NCBI GenBank assembly: GCA_036796255.1
Contig: DAIRDH010000040.1
Location: forward strand, 1-32,087
Reading direction: 5' to 3'
Length of the DNA stretch: 32,087 nt
Origin: T3Sed10-241 sp036796255
GTDB taxonomy: Bacteria; Bacteroidota; Bacteroidia; Flavobacteriales_D; Cryomorphaceae
A model generated the notes under the pieces. The model was not told the DNA's origin. It made no database searches and worked only from the letters and a program-made list of their open reading frames with translations. Positions within the stretch are counted from its first letter, which is position 1. Each line of letters begins with the position of its first letter. Below, piece after piece: positions 16,758 to 25,425 of the stretch. A program made the position numbers and the translations under genes.

Positions 16758-17018
16758 GTGAATCACCTCTTTCCTCTTTTCCGAAAGTATAAAAACAACA
16801 AATCCTACTTCAAAGTGTTGGGACCTGCGCTTTTTGAGGAGATTCAGGTCATGGGCAGCTTTTACAGCATCCATCAGTACGAGGCAAAGATACTACCTGA
16901 CCGCAACTTCATTGCCGACATGATCACGCTCGAAAGCGAAAGTTGGGAGGCCATTGATGCGGTTCAATATGAAGATTTCATCAATAAATGCAGAAAGGAT
17001 TATAAGAGTATGCCATAA
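16758..17018 (+). CDS. Small hypothetical protein
   Basis: An 86-residue reading frame from a GTG at 16758, divergent from the TPR gene. It reads like a real soluble alpha/beta protein rather than a shadow: 'YFKVLGPALFEEIQVMGSFY', then 'YEAKILPDRNFIADMITLES' and a C-terminal helix 'YEDFINKCRKDYKSMP'. No family recognised. The start is uncertain; the frame is open back to 16692, inside the TPR gene, and an ATG at 16851 would give a shorter product. The promoter for the TPR gene lies within the first codons of this frame, and I see no TAnnTTTG box for it, so expression is unproven. Confidence 0.5.
   Translation: MNHLFPLFRKYKNNKSYFKVLGPALFEEIQVMGSFYSIHQYEAKILPDRNFIADMITLESESWEAIDAVQYEDFINKCRKDYKSMP
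16782..16814 (-). promoter_or_regulatory. Promoter of the TPR-nuclease operon
   Basis: On the minus strand, TTTG (16814-16811) is followed after 21 bp by TACTTTCG (16789-16782), one mismatch from TAnnTTTG. It lies 39 bp before the TPR start codon. Both elements and the spacing fit the Bacteroidota consensus. Confidence 0.6.
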
Positions 17019-17131
17019 GTTGGTAACTTTAAATCCAATAAAATGCATTTCTTGTCGAACTATTTGACAGCTTGGGCGTCATTGCGTCGTCTAAGGCATT
17101 GCTAACGACAGAAATATCTTAACCAACGCTT

Positions 17132-19798
17132 GTGTTGTCACGCATTAAAATCATATGTGCAATTGCTGGGCTGGTTCTGCTTACGGGCAGGACTTCCTTT
17201 GCTGAGCACATCATTGGTGGTGAGATGTTTTATGAGTGCACCGGTCCGGGACAGTACTCCTTCACGATGAAATTATTTCGAGATTGCTTTACTACCGGCG
17301 CCGACTTTGACAATCCCGGACATTTCGCTGTTTTTGATCAGAACAATCAGTTGGTGGAAATAATCCAGACTTTCGTGCAATCTGTGCAGCCAGTCAGCAC
17401 CAATGTGTCATCTCCTTGTATGATCCTTCCACCCAATATTTGTGTGGAAGAAGGAACATATAGCTTCAACCTTACTGTTCCGAATTTAAATCAGAGCTAC
17501 ACTGTAGTATACCAGCGCTGCTGTCGCAATGCAACCATACAAAATCTAAACAACCCCGGAGCTCAGGGGCTAAGTATTGAGAGTGTAATTCCTGCGCATG
17601 CTGATGTGGAGTGTAACTCCAGCCCTTTCTATAACAATTTCCCCCCTCCGGTACTTTGCGCCCAGGAGTTGCTGGAATTTGACCACAGTGCGACAGATCC
17701 GGATGGAGATTCATTGGCTTACAGCTTGTGCTCACCTTACATCGGCGGTACCCAGGGCAACCCCATGCCCGTGCCTGCCAGCAATCCACCTTATCCACCT
17801 GTACTTTGGGGGGGCACCTTCGACGCAGAAAATCCTTTGCCTGGCAATCCTGGATTGAGCATCGACCCGGTTACTGGATTTCTGACGGGAGTCCCTACCC
17901 AACTGGGGCAATACGTGATTGGCGTGTGTGTGGAAGAGTGGCGTGATGGACAGTTGCTTAGCGTCAATACACGTGATTTTCAATTTAATGTGGCTTTCTG
18001 TGAGCCTCCTTCCGCAGCCGATATCAATATCCCTGATGTGGTCGACCTCTGCCAGGGGCTTACTGTTCCATTTAGCAGTTCCAGCGCAGCGACCAATACA
18101 TTTTTGTGGGATTTTGGCGATGAGGGAAGCGACAATCCCACCAGCAACCTCATCAATCCTGTCTATACATTTTCTGATACGGGCACTTATGTGGTTACAC
18201 TGATCACCAATGCGGGGTTCTTTTGTTCTGATACTGCCAGCATTGTAATTCCAATTTTTTATTCGGCCAGTATCAATGCCTCCTACGACGGCTTTATTTG
18301 CGAAGGCCAGGAGCGCTTTTACAACTTCAGCGCTTCAGGTGTATTCGATGAGGGGGCTCCCATCATTTGGAATTTTGGCCCCAATGCCACTCCATCTACC
18401 GCTACAGGTTTGACCGTTGCCGGGGTGAGCTTCGGCAACGATGATGTACAAACTATTGAAGTCGAAGTGCTCAACAATGCTTGCTCGGCAGCCGATGTGT
18501 ATGAACTTGAGATTGCCCCGCTTGTGGAAGTCAGCATCGAGCCACAAACGGTGTTTTGCAATGGATACACTTACAATTTTGATCAGGTAAGCGAGAATGC
18601 CAGTTCATTTATGTGGGATTTTGGCGTGGGGAACGATGGAGCCGTAAGTCTTCTCGCGAGCCCGAGCTTCACCTTTCCCGGCGATGGTATTTACAACGTT
18701 ACCCTCACAGCTGTGGGCACAGGCAATTGTCCCGTCACGGTTGATGAAACATTTGACATTAAAAGCCTACTTGCTCCTCAGGCTCCTGACTTTCCGGTAC
18801 AATGCTTTGATTCTCAAAGTTTCAATTTTGAACCCGAGGGCAGTTTTTCTTCCTCGGCTGTGTTTAGCTGGACTTTTGACAATGCGGTACAAGCCACATC
18901 CAGTCAGCCAGTGGTGGCGAATCAAATATTTCTGGAACCAGGTACCCATGCATTTTCGCTTACCATTTCTGAAAATGGATGCACGCGCTCAGCAGATGGT
19001 GAAGTGACTGTCCATGAAAATCCAATTGCCGATTTTGACGCCAGTCCAAGGACAGGTTGTGCCCCGCTCTCGGTGTCTTTTCAAAACCTTTCGGAAACAC
19101 AAAGCACCAACACAGCTTACACCTGGGATTATGGCGATGGCAGCCCCTTTGGTTCATTTGCAACCACCCACGTATACAACAGGCCTGGAACGTATACCGT
19201 TACAATGAACTTGCAAAACCTCAATGGTTGCATTGACAGTGATGAGAAAGTAAGGCAAGCTTTTATCGAAGTGCTGCCCAGGCCCACGCCAGGTTTTGCA
19301 ATTGATCCGCAAGTCGTATCGGCAATGGAGCCGCTTGTTACCATCACAGACGCCAGCGAGGGCAGTACCTCCTGTTTTTACTTTTTCGATAACCAAGAAT
19401 TTACCGCCTGCAGTTTCTCTCATATGTTAAATGATTTCAGGCCGCAAACCATCACCCAAAGGGTGAGCAATGAGTTTGGCTGTACCGCCGAGCTTGAGCG
19501 AAATATTCGGGTCGCTGACCATTTGATTTATGTGCCCAATGCCTTCAGCCCCAATGGCGATGGTGTCAATGATATATTTGAACCAGTAATCACCGGCGCA
19601 GTGAGTTACGATATGGTGATTCTCGACAGGTGGGGAAAGGAAGTGTTTTTGCAGCGGGATGTGCAGCGAGGCTGGGATGGGAGTTACCAGAATGGGTCAT
19701 ATTACTCCCAGGCCGGCTTGTACCAATACATCATTATGGTGACGGACTTCAGTGGCTGGAATTTTGAGTACAAAGGCCACGTGACCTTGATTCGCTGA
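17132..19798 (+). CDS. Large secreted PKD-type protein with type B T9SS sorting domain
   Basis: An 888-residue exported protein. A signal peptide (about 1-24, IIC AIAGLVLLTG core, ending SFA) leads into 'EHIIGGEMFYECTG', a Cys-containing N-terminal region recurring in large Bacteroidota surface proteins. Several PKD or PKD-like beta domains follow ('LWDFGDEGSDNP', 'FMWDFGVGNDG', 'FSWTFDNA', 'YTWDYGDGSPFG'). The C-terminal ~85 residues are the gliding-motility-associated (CHU_C, T9SS type B) domain: 'YVPNAFSPNGDGVNDIFEP', 'DRWGKEVF', 'GWDGSYQNG' and terminal 'YKGHVTLIR'. It is probably exported by the type IX system and held at the surface. The start is GTG 17132 or the adjacent TTG 17135; no ATG precedes the signal peptide. 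The ligand is unknown; gliding is suggested only by the domain name. Confidence 0.9.
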   Translation: MLSRIKIICAIAGLVLLTGRTSFAEHIIGGEMFYECTGPGQYSFTMKLFRDCFTTGADFDNPGHFAVFDQNNQLVEIIQTFVQSVQPVSTNVSSPCMILPPNICVEEGTYSFNLTVPNLNQSYTVVYQRCCRNATIQNLNNPGAQGLSIESVIPAHADVECNSSPFYNNFPPPVLCAQELLEFDHSATDPDGDSLAYSLCSPYIGGTQGNPMPVPASNPPYPPVLWGGTFDAENPLPGNPGLSIDPVTGFLTGVPTQLGQYVIGVCVEEWRDGQLLSVNTRDFQFNVAFCEPPSAADINIPDVVDLCQGLTVPFSSSSAATNTFLWDFGDEGSDNPTSNLINPVYTFSDTGTYVVTLITNAGFFCSDTASIVIPIFYSASINASYDGFICEGQERFYNFSASGVFDEGAPIIWNFGPNATPSTATGLTVAGVSFGNDDVQTIEVEVLNNACSAADVYELEIAPLVEVSIEPQTVFCNGYTYNFDQVSENASSFMWDFGVGNDGAVSLLASPSFTFPGDGIYNVTLTAVGTGNCPVTVDETFDIKSLLAPQAPDFPVQCFDSQSFNFEPEGSFSSSAVFSWTFDNAVQATSSQPVVANQIFLEPGTHAFSLTISENGCTRSADGEVTVHENPIADFDASPRTGCAPLSVSFQNLSETQSTNTAYTWDYGDGSPFGSFATTHVYNRPGTYTVTMNLQNLNGCIDSDEKVRQAFIEVLPRPTPGFAIDPQVVSAMEPLVTITDASEGSTSCFYFFDNQEFTACSFSHMLNDFRPQTITQRVSNEFGCTAELERNIRVADHLIYVPNAFSPNGDGVNDIFEPVITGAVSYDMVILDRWGKEVFLQRDVQRGWDGSYQNGSYYSQAGLYQYIIMVTDFSGWNFEYKGHVTLIR

Positions 19799-19894
19799 GG
19801 GCGTTTTCCGCAAATAATTGATCGTTCTGCATTTTGCACGTAATGGGGAATCGGCTAAAGCTTTACTTTTACCCCGCATCAACGACTTTCAACC

Positions 19895-20620
19895 ATGAAG
19901 AAATTTCTTATTGCATTCCTGTCCATTATATTGCTGCTGGCTTTCGGTCTGTGGGCAATACACACACCGATGCCTCAAGGCGAAAAGGGCCCAAGGGCTG
20001 AGGCCATGGCCGATGCGATACTGGAAGCCGTCAATGCCGACGCCTGGAGAGCCATTCCTTTTGTTTCCTGGACTTTCCGTGGCGAAAACCACTACGTATG
20101 GGATAAAGTAAACCACGTGGCCCAAGTAAAATGGGATGACTATGAGGTGGTACTGAATTTAAATACCAAAGAAGGTGAAGCCAGAAAAGATGGAAAAGTC
20201 CTCCCGGGTGATGAAGCTGATAAGGCCATTCAAAAAGCGTATGCCAATTGGGCCAATGACAGTTTCTGGCTCAATGCCCCCGCAAAGGTGCGCGATGCTG
20301 GCACCGAAAGATTTTTGGTGACGCTTGACGACGGCAAAGAGGCCCTTTTGGTAAAATACAACAGCGGAGGCGTGACGCCTGGTGATGCCTACTTGTGGGT
20401 GCCCGGAGAGGATGGACTCCCAGATTATTTCAGGATGTGGGTGCAGATCATTCCAATAGGCGGCTTAAAAGCAAGCTGGGAGAACTGGGAGGAGCACGAA
20501 GGGGCCATCATTGCCACGCGACATGAACTCGGACCGGCGTCAATTCCTATTTCGAATCTGCGCACAGGGCAATCTCCTGCCGACTTCAACCTGCCCGATT
20601 TCTATTTTACCCAATGGTAG
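19895..20620 (+). CDS. Membrane-anchored or exported protein of unknown function
   Basis: A 241-residue protein with an N-terminal hydrophobic helix (about 4-22, 'KKFLIAFLSIILLLAFGLWA') and no lipobox or clear cleavage site, so it is either a signal anchor or an uncleaved signal. The remainder is hydrophilic, rich in Trp and beta strands: 'WTFRGENHYVWDKVNHVAQV', 'WDDYEVVLNLNTKEGEA', 'ERFLVTLDDGKEALLVKYNS' and 'MWVQIIPIGGLKASWENW'. The strand pattern could fit an incomplete-barrel (LolA-like) fold, but I do not recognise the family and make no claim of function. It stands alone: 96 bp after the PKD gene and convergent with the acetyltransferase. Confidence 0.75.
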   Translation: MKKFLIAFLSIILLLAFGLWAIHTPMPQGEKGPRAEAMADAILEAVNADAWRAIPFVSWTFRGENHYVWDKVNHVAQVKWDDYEVVLNLNTKEGEARKDGKVLPGDEADKAIQKAYANWANDSFWLNAPAKVRDAGTERFLVTLDDGKEALLVKYNSGGVTPGDAYLWVPGEDGLPDYFRMWVQIIPIGGLKASWENWEEHEGAIIATRHELGPASIPISNLRTGQSPADFNLPDFYFTQW

Positions 20621-20633
20621 CGCTCGTTTAGAA

Positions 20634-20649
20634 CCGTTTCCGGAAACGG
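20634..20649. repeat. Perfect 16-bp palindrome between convergent genes
   Basis: CCGTTTCC followed directly by GGAAACGG. It sits between the stops at 20620 and 20654 of two convergent genes. There is no clear T run on either side, so a role as a bidirectional terminator is only possible. Confidence 0.45.
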
Positions 20650-20653
20650 GGGC

Positions 20654-21124
20654 TTATTCCTTTTCCCAGATCATATCCACATGGTCTATTCCATCCCAGG
20701 GATAAATGTCTGATATGGTCACAAAACCCAGACTCTGGTAAAATTTTTCGAGGTAGTGCTGTGCGGCGAGCTTGATTGAATTTGATTTCAACTCATTTTG
20801 GCAAAAAGCCATAGCCTCTTCCATCAACTCGCGTCCGTGGCGATGCCCCCGTGCATCTTGCCGCACCACCACACGGCCTACACTTGCCTGGTTGTAAATA
20901 AGCCCGGGCGGAGCGATGCGGGCAGCAGCCAGCAATTCGCCATTCACGTTGCTGCCCAGTAAGTGAAAGCATTCCGGATCCTTTCCATCAATTTCAGGAT
21001 ACGGACATTGCTGCTCCACAACGAAAATATCAACCCGCAGCCGCAAGAGATCGTGCAGCTGCATCACGCTCAGCTTTGAAAATGGAAGAATCGAGTAGGT
21101 GAGGGCGCTGCTTTGAGGGTTCAT
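20654..21124 (-). CDS. GNAT N-acetyltransferase, ElaA-like
   Basis: A 156-residue acetyltransferase resembling ElaA. The N-terminal 'LHDLLRLRVDIFVVEQQCPY' followed by 'EIDGKDPECFHLLG' is typical of that group. The acetyl-CoA region is 'SVGRVVVRQDARGHRHGREL', equivalent to the GNAT motif A (V-x-R/Q-x-x-G-x-G/A) with His in place of the second glycine, and 'YLEKFYQSLGFVTISDIY' follows near the C-terminus. ElaA-type substrates are unknown. Monocistronic: convergent with the membrane-anchored unknown and divergent from the SRAP gene. Confidence 0.88.
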   Translation of the reverse strand: MNPQSSALTYSILPFSKLSVMQLHDLLRLRVDIFVVEQQCPYPEIDGKDPECFHLLGSNVNGELLAAARIAPPGLIYNQASVGRVVVRQDARGHRHGRELMEEAMAFCQNELKSNSIKLAAQHYLEKFYQSLGFVTISDIYPWDGIDHVDMIWEKE

Positions 21125-21139
21125 GGTTGCGGTTTACCT

Positions 21140-21147
21140 CAAAGGTA
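21140..21147 (-). promoter_or_regulatory. Probable promoter -7 box of the acetyltransferase gene
   Basis: Minus strand TACCTTTG, an exact TAnnTTTG match, 16 bp before the ATG. A TTG lies upstream at 21166-21164 but the 16-bp spacing is shorter than usual. Confidence 0.45.
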
Positions 21148-21262
21148 AGCATGCTGATGATTACAACTGTGGCCTGGCGAAGGATCTCCTGGTTTTATCC
21201 TCACTTCATGAGCGGCTGTGGCGCCAAAAATTACTAGCTTCATACTTCCAAATCTACCAACC

Positions 21263-22060
21263 ATGTGTGGTCGCTATGTAGTCGTATCAAGCCTTGTGGA
21301 AATGGAGAAGCGTTTTGCGGTAAGCATGCCCTTCGAATTTCCCGCGTCTTTCAATCTCGGGCCAGGGTCAAAAGTGCCGGTAATTTCTGATGCCAGGCCC
21401 AATGAAGTGCAGCTGTTCTACTTTGGGCTCACGCCCTTCTGGGCCAAAAAGCGCATGTACCTCTTCAATGCCCGCGCCGAGGGCGACCACAACAAAGAAG
21501 ACGATCCGCGATACAGCGGCGCCATGGGAATCATCGCCAAGCCGGCATTTCGCAAGCCCATTCGGAGCCAGCGCTGCCTCATTATCGCCGATGCATTTAT
21601 TGAAGGCAGCACAAAAGAGCGGCTTGACAAGCCCCATCTCGTGCACCTTAACCCAGCCAAGCGGCCTTTCGCTTTTGCAGGAATTTGGGATGAGTGGGTC
21701 GACAAGGAAAGTGGCGAAATAGTGCAGTCCTGCGCCATCATCACCACCACCCCCAATGATTTGCTTCAGCAAATTCCCCACCACCGATCACCCGTTATCC
21801 TAAGCCCATCCGATGAGCGCAATTGGTTGAACCCTGAACTGAGTCTAAGCGAAGTCACTGCCATGCTCAGGCCTTACGGTGATGATGATATGAACGCTTA
21901 CCCCATCAGCAAAGCCATAAAGCACCCCCGGGCACAAGGGGCAGATCTTTTGAAGCCCACAGGTCCATATCTCAAGCCGAATATGGAATACGAAATCGAG
22001 CAATCCATGGAATTGCAAGGCATGGGTTGGTCAAGGGCGCGTGAGCGCAAAAACAAATAA
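21263..22060 (+). CDS. SRAP (HMCES/YedK) family DNA-protein crosslink protein
   Basis: A 265-residue SRAP protein. This family shields abasic sites in single-stranded DNA by forming a thiazolidine link through the N-terminal cysteine. I start at the ATG at 21263 because the family requires Met-Cys at the N-terminus: 'MCGRYVVVSS' places Cys2 correctly after Met removal. Other active-site positions are Asn69 in 'LFNARAE', Glu114 in 'ADAFIEG' and His173 in 'PHHRSPVIL'. 'GLTPFW' and 'RKPIRSQRCLI' also fit. The usual 'GFYEW' is here 'AFIEG', and 'H-x-R-M-P' is 'HHRSP', but the catalytic residues remain. Standalone gene, convergent with the RNA methyltransferase. Confidence 0.92.
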   Translation: MCGRYVVVSSLVEMEKRFAVSMPFEFPASFNLGPGSKVPVISDARPNEVQLFYFGLTPFWAKKRMYLFNARAEGDHNKEDDPRYSGAMGIIAKPAFRKPIRSQRCLIIADAFIEGSTKERLDKPHLVHLNPAKRPFAFAGIWDEWVDKESGEIVQSCAIITTTPNDLLQQIPHHRSPVILSPSDERNWLNPELSLSEVTAMLRPYGDDDMNAYPISKAIKHPRAQGADLLKPTGPYLKPNMEYEIEQSMELQGMGWSRARERKNK

Positions 22061-22089
22061 ATTGTCCACTTCAACCTAAGCAACCAGGC

Positions 22090-22848
22090 TCAAGTCAAAC
22101 TTTTCCTTGCAATTTCAGAAGCTATAATTGCTCCGCTCACTGCAACATTCAGCGATTCACCATTGCCAATGCGGGGTATGGAAATTCGTTTTTTGCAAAG
22201 GGCTTCTATTTCAGGTCGAATGCCATGTGCCTCTGAGCCCAACACCACAACTGGCTTTTCGCCAAAATGGGTTTCATACAGCGGTTCACCTTGCATATGG
22301 GCGGCAAACACGTCCTGATCTTTTGCCAATTTCGCCAGCCAATGCTCAAGGTCTACATAATGCAGCTGAACCCGAAAAATGCTGCCCATGGTGGCCTGCA
22401 CCACTTTCGGATTGTACCGATCTACACTGCGCTTATCGCAAATGAGCTGAGGCATTCCAAACCAATCACACAGCCGGATGATGGTGCCCAGGTTGCCGGG
22501 GTCGGCCACGCTATCCAGGGCGAAAGTTGGACCGGCCACGTTCGGATTGTTTTCTTGTTCAGCCTTGCGGCAAATGGCGAGAATGCGGTTGGGCGTTTTA
22601 AGTGAGGAGATGGCAAGAAGCTCGCGATCGCTCGTGCTCGATGCATTATTTGGCAGGGGAAATGAAAAATCGTCGCTGTTGCCCGTGTACACCACGTGGC
22701 TAATGTCGACATTTGCCGCCAAGGCCTCTGCTACAAGCTTGATGCCTTCCACCACAAAAAGCCCGTGCAGATCGCGGTATTTTTTTTGCTGGAGTGATTT
22801 GATCAACTTTGAGGCGCTTTGGCTCAATTTTTCGTGCATAATCCCCAT
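22090..22848 (-). CDS. TrmH/SpoU-family RNA 2'-O-methyltransferase
   Basis: A 252-residue SPOUT methyltransferase using SAM to methylate a ribose 2'-OH in rRNA or tRNA. The N-terminal substrate-binding domain is typical ('RDLHGLFVVEGIKLVAEAL'). The three SpoU motifs follow: 'DSVADPGNLGTIIRLCDWFG' (motif 1), 'VVVLGSEAHGI' (motif 2) and 'IPRIGNGESLNVAVSGAI' (motif 3), which build the knotted SAM site. The start may be the ATG at 22848 or 22839. Target nucleotide unknown. It is divergent from tamL with about 9-18 bp between start codons. Confidence 0.92.
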   Translation of the reverse strand: MGIMHEKLSQSASKLIKSLQQKKYRDLHGLFVVEGIKLVAEALAANVDISHVVYTGNSDDFSFPLPNNASSTSDRELLAISSLKTPNRILAICRKAEQENNPNVAGPTFALDSVADPGNLGTIIRLCDWFGMPQLICDKRSVDRYNPKVVQATMGSIFRVQLHYVDLEHWLAKLAKDQDVFAAHMQGEPLYETHFGEKPVVVLGSEAHGIRPEIEALCKKRISIPRIGNGESLNVAVSGAIIASEIARKSLT

Positions 22849-22857
22849 TTAAGGCGG

Positions 22858-25374
22858 TTGGAGAAGCAAAGATGGCATAAGATTTTGGCAAAAGCCGCTT
22901 TTCTGGCGGCCCTTTTAGTGGTGGCTGCCTGCAATCCCACCAAGCGCCTTGCTGAAGGAGAGTTGCTGCTGCGCAAAAATCGCGTGGAGGTCAAGGGATC
23001 AGATGACGTAAGCCGCGATGGGCTGGAGAGTACCATTAGGCAGGAGCCAAATAGGCGCATATTGGGGATTTTTCCATTCTACTTGTGGGCCTACAATGTG
23101 CCCAATCCCGACAATTTTTACGAAGTCAATTCCAAACGGGCGGCGAAGCTGGAAGAAAAAAATGCCCGGAGGGAGCGCAAGGGAAAAGAGCCGCTTCAAT
23201 TGAAGCAAGCAGGTTCCTGGTGGCGCGAAACGGTGGGTGAACCACCAGTGGTGCTTGACACTGCCCAAGTATCGCGGAGCGTACAGCAAATGCGTACCTA
23301 TATGATAAAGCACGGCTGGTTTAATGCGCGGGTGGAAGCTGAAATCAAAGAGACCAGGCGCAGGGCTGAGAATCAGCGTGAGGTGCACTATACCGTTTGG
23401 CCTGGCACACCTTACACCATCGACAGCATCAGCTACCGCATACCCGACTCCAATATTCGTGCGCGGTTAGGACCAGCGCGCCAAGGCAGGAGTAACCTTC
23501 GCCCGGGCAAGCAATTCAGTATTGAGCTGCTAGATGCGGAACGCACCGAAATCAACAATGCGCTGAGAAATATTGGGTATTACGATTTCAATAAAGAACT
23601 TATTTACTTCGACGTTGACAGCGCCCTCGGACGGCATGCCGTGCATCTTACGCTGGGTATCGTTCCCCGGCGTGTACCTTACGAAGGCGATCCCGATAGC
23701 TTGTTGACAGTTCCTTATCGCCAGTTCAGGGTAAACAGCGTAACCATCATCGACCGGCCAGCGCTCCGCGACACCCCTGTGGAACGCGCCGATACAACGC
23801 TGCTTCGCGGCTACACCATGATAGATCAGGGCCAGCTCAATGTGAGGCCGGGTACGCTTGCGCAAACGGTTCTTTTCAATACTGGCGAACTCTACTCCAT
23901 TGATAGGGTGACCATGACTTACAGGCGCATGAGTGCATTACCCATAGTGCGAAGCACCAATATCCGATTCAATCCCGTGGAGGATGACGAGGAAAATACG
24001 CTGCTCAACTGCGTGATTTCAACCCTCCCTACGCCCAAGCAGAATGTATCGCTTGAGGGGAGGGGCACCAACCGTGGAGGCTTTTTGGGTATTCAGGGAG
24101 CAGTGAGCTATCAAAACCGCAACATTTTCGGTGGAGCTGAGCGGCTGGATATCAACCTTACAGGCGGCTTAGAGGCCCAGCAATTGCTCACGGGCTCGGC
24201 TACCGGCAATGATGAGGCAACGCTGGGAGTAGGGCGCAATGTGCGCTTCAATACACTGGAATTTGGCCCTGAGATAGCACTCACTTTTCCTAAATTCTTG
24301 CTTCCGGTAGGCGAGGAGCGTTTTGCAAAAAGGGCCAACCCAAGGACCACTTTCAGGGCCAACCTCAACTACCAGCAGCGACCTGATTACCAACGCACCA
24401 GGTCCTTCATCGCCCTTTCATACCAATGGTCAGAGACCGATGAGAAGCAATGGGCGGTCAATCCGATTGAAATCAGCTTGATCAGCATTGACAAGTCCGA
24501 ACTGTTCGAGGAGCAATTGAACCAAACCGGCAACATCTTCCTGATTAACAGCTTTAATGATCACTTCATTGCCGCATCGCGCATTGCTTACACCTATAGC
24601 ACCCAAAGGCCTGGAGTGCGCAAGAGAAATTCATTTTATTACCGCGGCGAGTTTGAATCGGCTGGCTCATTGCTGCGCGGACTCTTCAGGGCTTCAAGCG
24701 CAGTGGCCGATGAGAATGGCAGCTACCAGGTGCTCAACATCAATTTCGCCCAGTACCTAAAGACCACCCACGACTGGCGTTTTTACCGGCAGCACAATGA
24801 CAAGATGAGCACTGCTTACCGCTTCACCGGTGGAGTGGGCGTGCCATTGAATAACCTCAACGTGCTCCCTTTCGAGAAAAGCTTTTTCGCCGGTGGTGCC
24901 AATGACATCCGCGCTTGGGAAGCCAGAACCCTGGGGCCGGGTTCATTCCGCGATCCAGAGCGCAATTTTGATAAAATCGGTGACATCCTGCTCGAGGCAA
25001 ATGTGGAGTACCGCTTTAATTTGATCAGTTTTCTGGAAGGAGCACTGTTTGTGGATGCGGGCAACATCTGGAACATTGCGGTCGATGAAAAACGACCGGG
25101 AGCAGACTTTGCCCTGGACCGTTTTTGGAGAGAGATTGCTGTGGGAGCAGGATTTGGCGTGCGCTTCAATTTCGATTTTTTTATCGTGAGGTTGGATGCG
25201 GGTTTGCAAATGCGCGACCCCACCTTAGACCCCGGCGAACGCTGGCTATTTCAGGGCAAGGAGCTTTACAATGCCTACGTTGCTGATTTGAATCTCGAGC
25301 GCCCATCTAACCGACAGCTGCCTGAGTATGGCCCGCGCTGGAATCTCAACCTGGGAATCGGGTATCCCTTCTAA
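22858..25374 (+). CDS. tamL: TamL-like Omp85 (BamA-superfamily) outer-membrane lipoprotein
   Basis: An 838-residue outer-membrane protein. A short basic start and hydrophobic run end in a lipobox ('LAALLVVAAC'), so the mature protein is a lipoprotein. Next come POTRA-like segments (about 30-330: 'YTVWPGTPYTIDSISYRIPD', 'VDSALGRHAVHLTLGIVP'), then a 16-strand-type Omp85 barrel with 'GRGTNRGGFLGIQGAVSYQN', 'FPFEKSFFAGG'-like repeats ('LPFEKSFFAGGANDIRAWEA') and the aromatic end 'LNLGIGYPF'. The lipobox plus Omp85 barrel is the hallmark of Bacteroidota TamL, the TamA equivalent that works with TamB in envelope biogenesis. No ATG precedes the signal; I choose TTG 22858. No tamB gene is next to it: accD follows with its own promoter. 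Confidence 0.88.
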   Translation: MEKQRWHKILAKAAFLAALLVVAACNPTKRLAEGELLLRKNRVEVKGSDDVSRDGLESTIRQEPNRRILGIFPFYLWAYNVPNPDNFYEVNSKRAAKLEEKNARRERKGKEPLQLKQAGSWWRETVGEPPVVLDTAQVSRSVQQMRTYMIKHGWFNARVEAEIKETRRRAENQREVHYTVWPGTPYTIDSISYRIPDSNIRARLGPARQGRSNLRPGKQFSIELLDAERTEINNALRNIGYYDFNKELIYFDVDSALGRHAVHLTLGIVPRRVPYEGDPDSLLTVPYRQFRVNSVTIIDRPALRDTPVERADTTLLRGYTMIDQGQLNVRPGTLAQTVLFNTGELYSIDRVTMTYRRMSALPIVRSTNIRFNPVEDDEENTLLNCVISTLPTPKQNVSLEGRGTNRGGFLGIQGAVSYQNRNIFGGAERLDINLTGGLEAQQLLTGSATGNDEATLGVGRNVRFNTLEFGPEIALTFPKFLLPVGEERFAKRANPRTTFRANLNYQQRPDYQRTRSFIALSYQWSETDEKQWAVNPIEISLISIDKSELFEEQLNQTGNIFLINSFNDHFIAASRIAYTYSTQRPGVRKRNSFYYRGEFESAGSLLRGLFRASSAVADENGSYQVLNINFAQYLKTTHDWRFYRQHNDKMSTAYRFTGGVGVPLNNLNVLPFEKSFFAGGANDIRAWEARTLGPGSFRDPERNFDKIGDILLEANVEYRFNLISFLEGALFVDAGNIWNIAVDEKRPGADFALDRFWREIAVGAGFGVRFNFDFFIVRLDAGLQMRDPTLDPGERWLFQGKELYNAYVADLNLERPSNRQLPEYGPRWNLNLGIGYPF

Positions 25375-25378
25375 GCTG

Positions 25379-25408
25379 TTTTTCGCGATCAAAGATTTTG
25401 TAACTTTG
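25379..25408 (+). promoter_or_regulatory. accD promoter
   Basis: TAACTTTG (25401-25408) exactly matches TAnnTTTG; TTT of a T-rich run (25379-25383) lies 19 bp before it as a partial -33. It is 17 bp before the accD ATG, giving a short leader. Confidence 0.6.
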
Positions 25409-25425
25409 CCGCTTAATCGGAGCCT

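Noticed and set aside
19864..19871. TACTTTTA as a promoter box for the gene at 19895
   Set aside because: One mismatch and no TTG at 19-21 bp; not enough to call.
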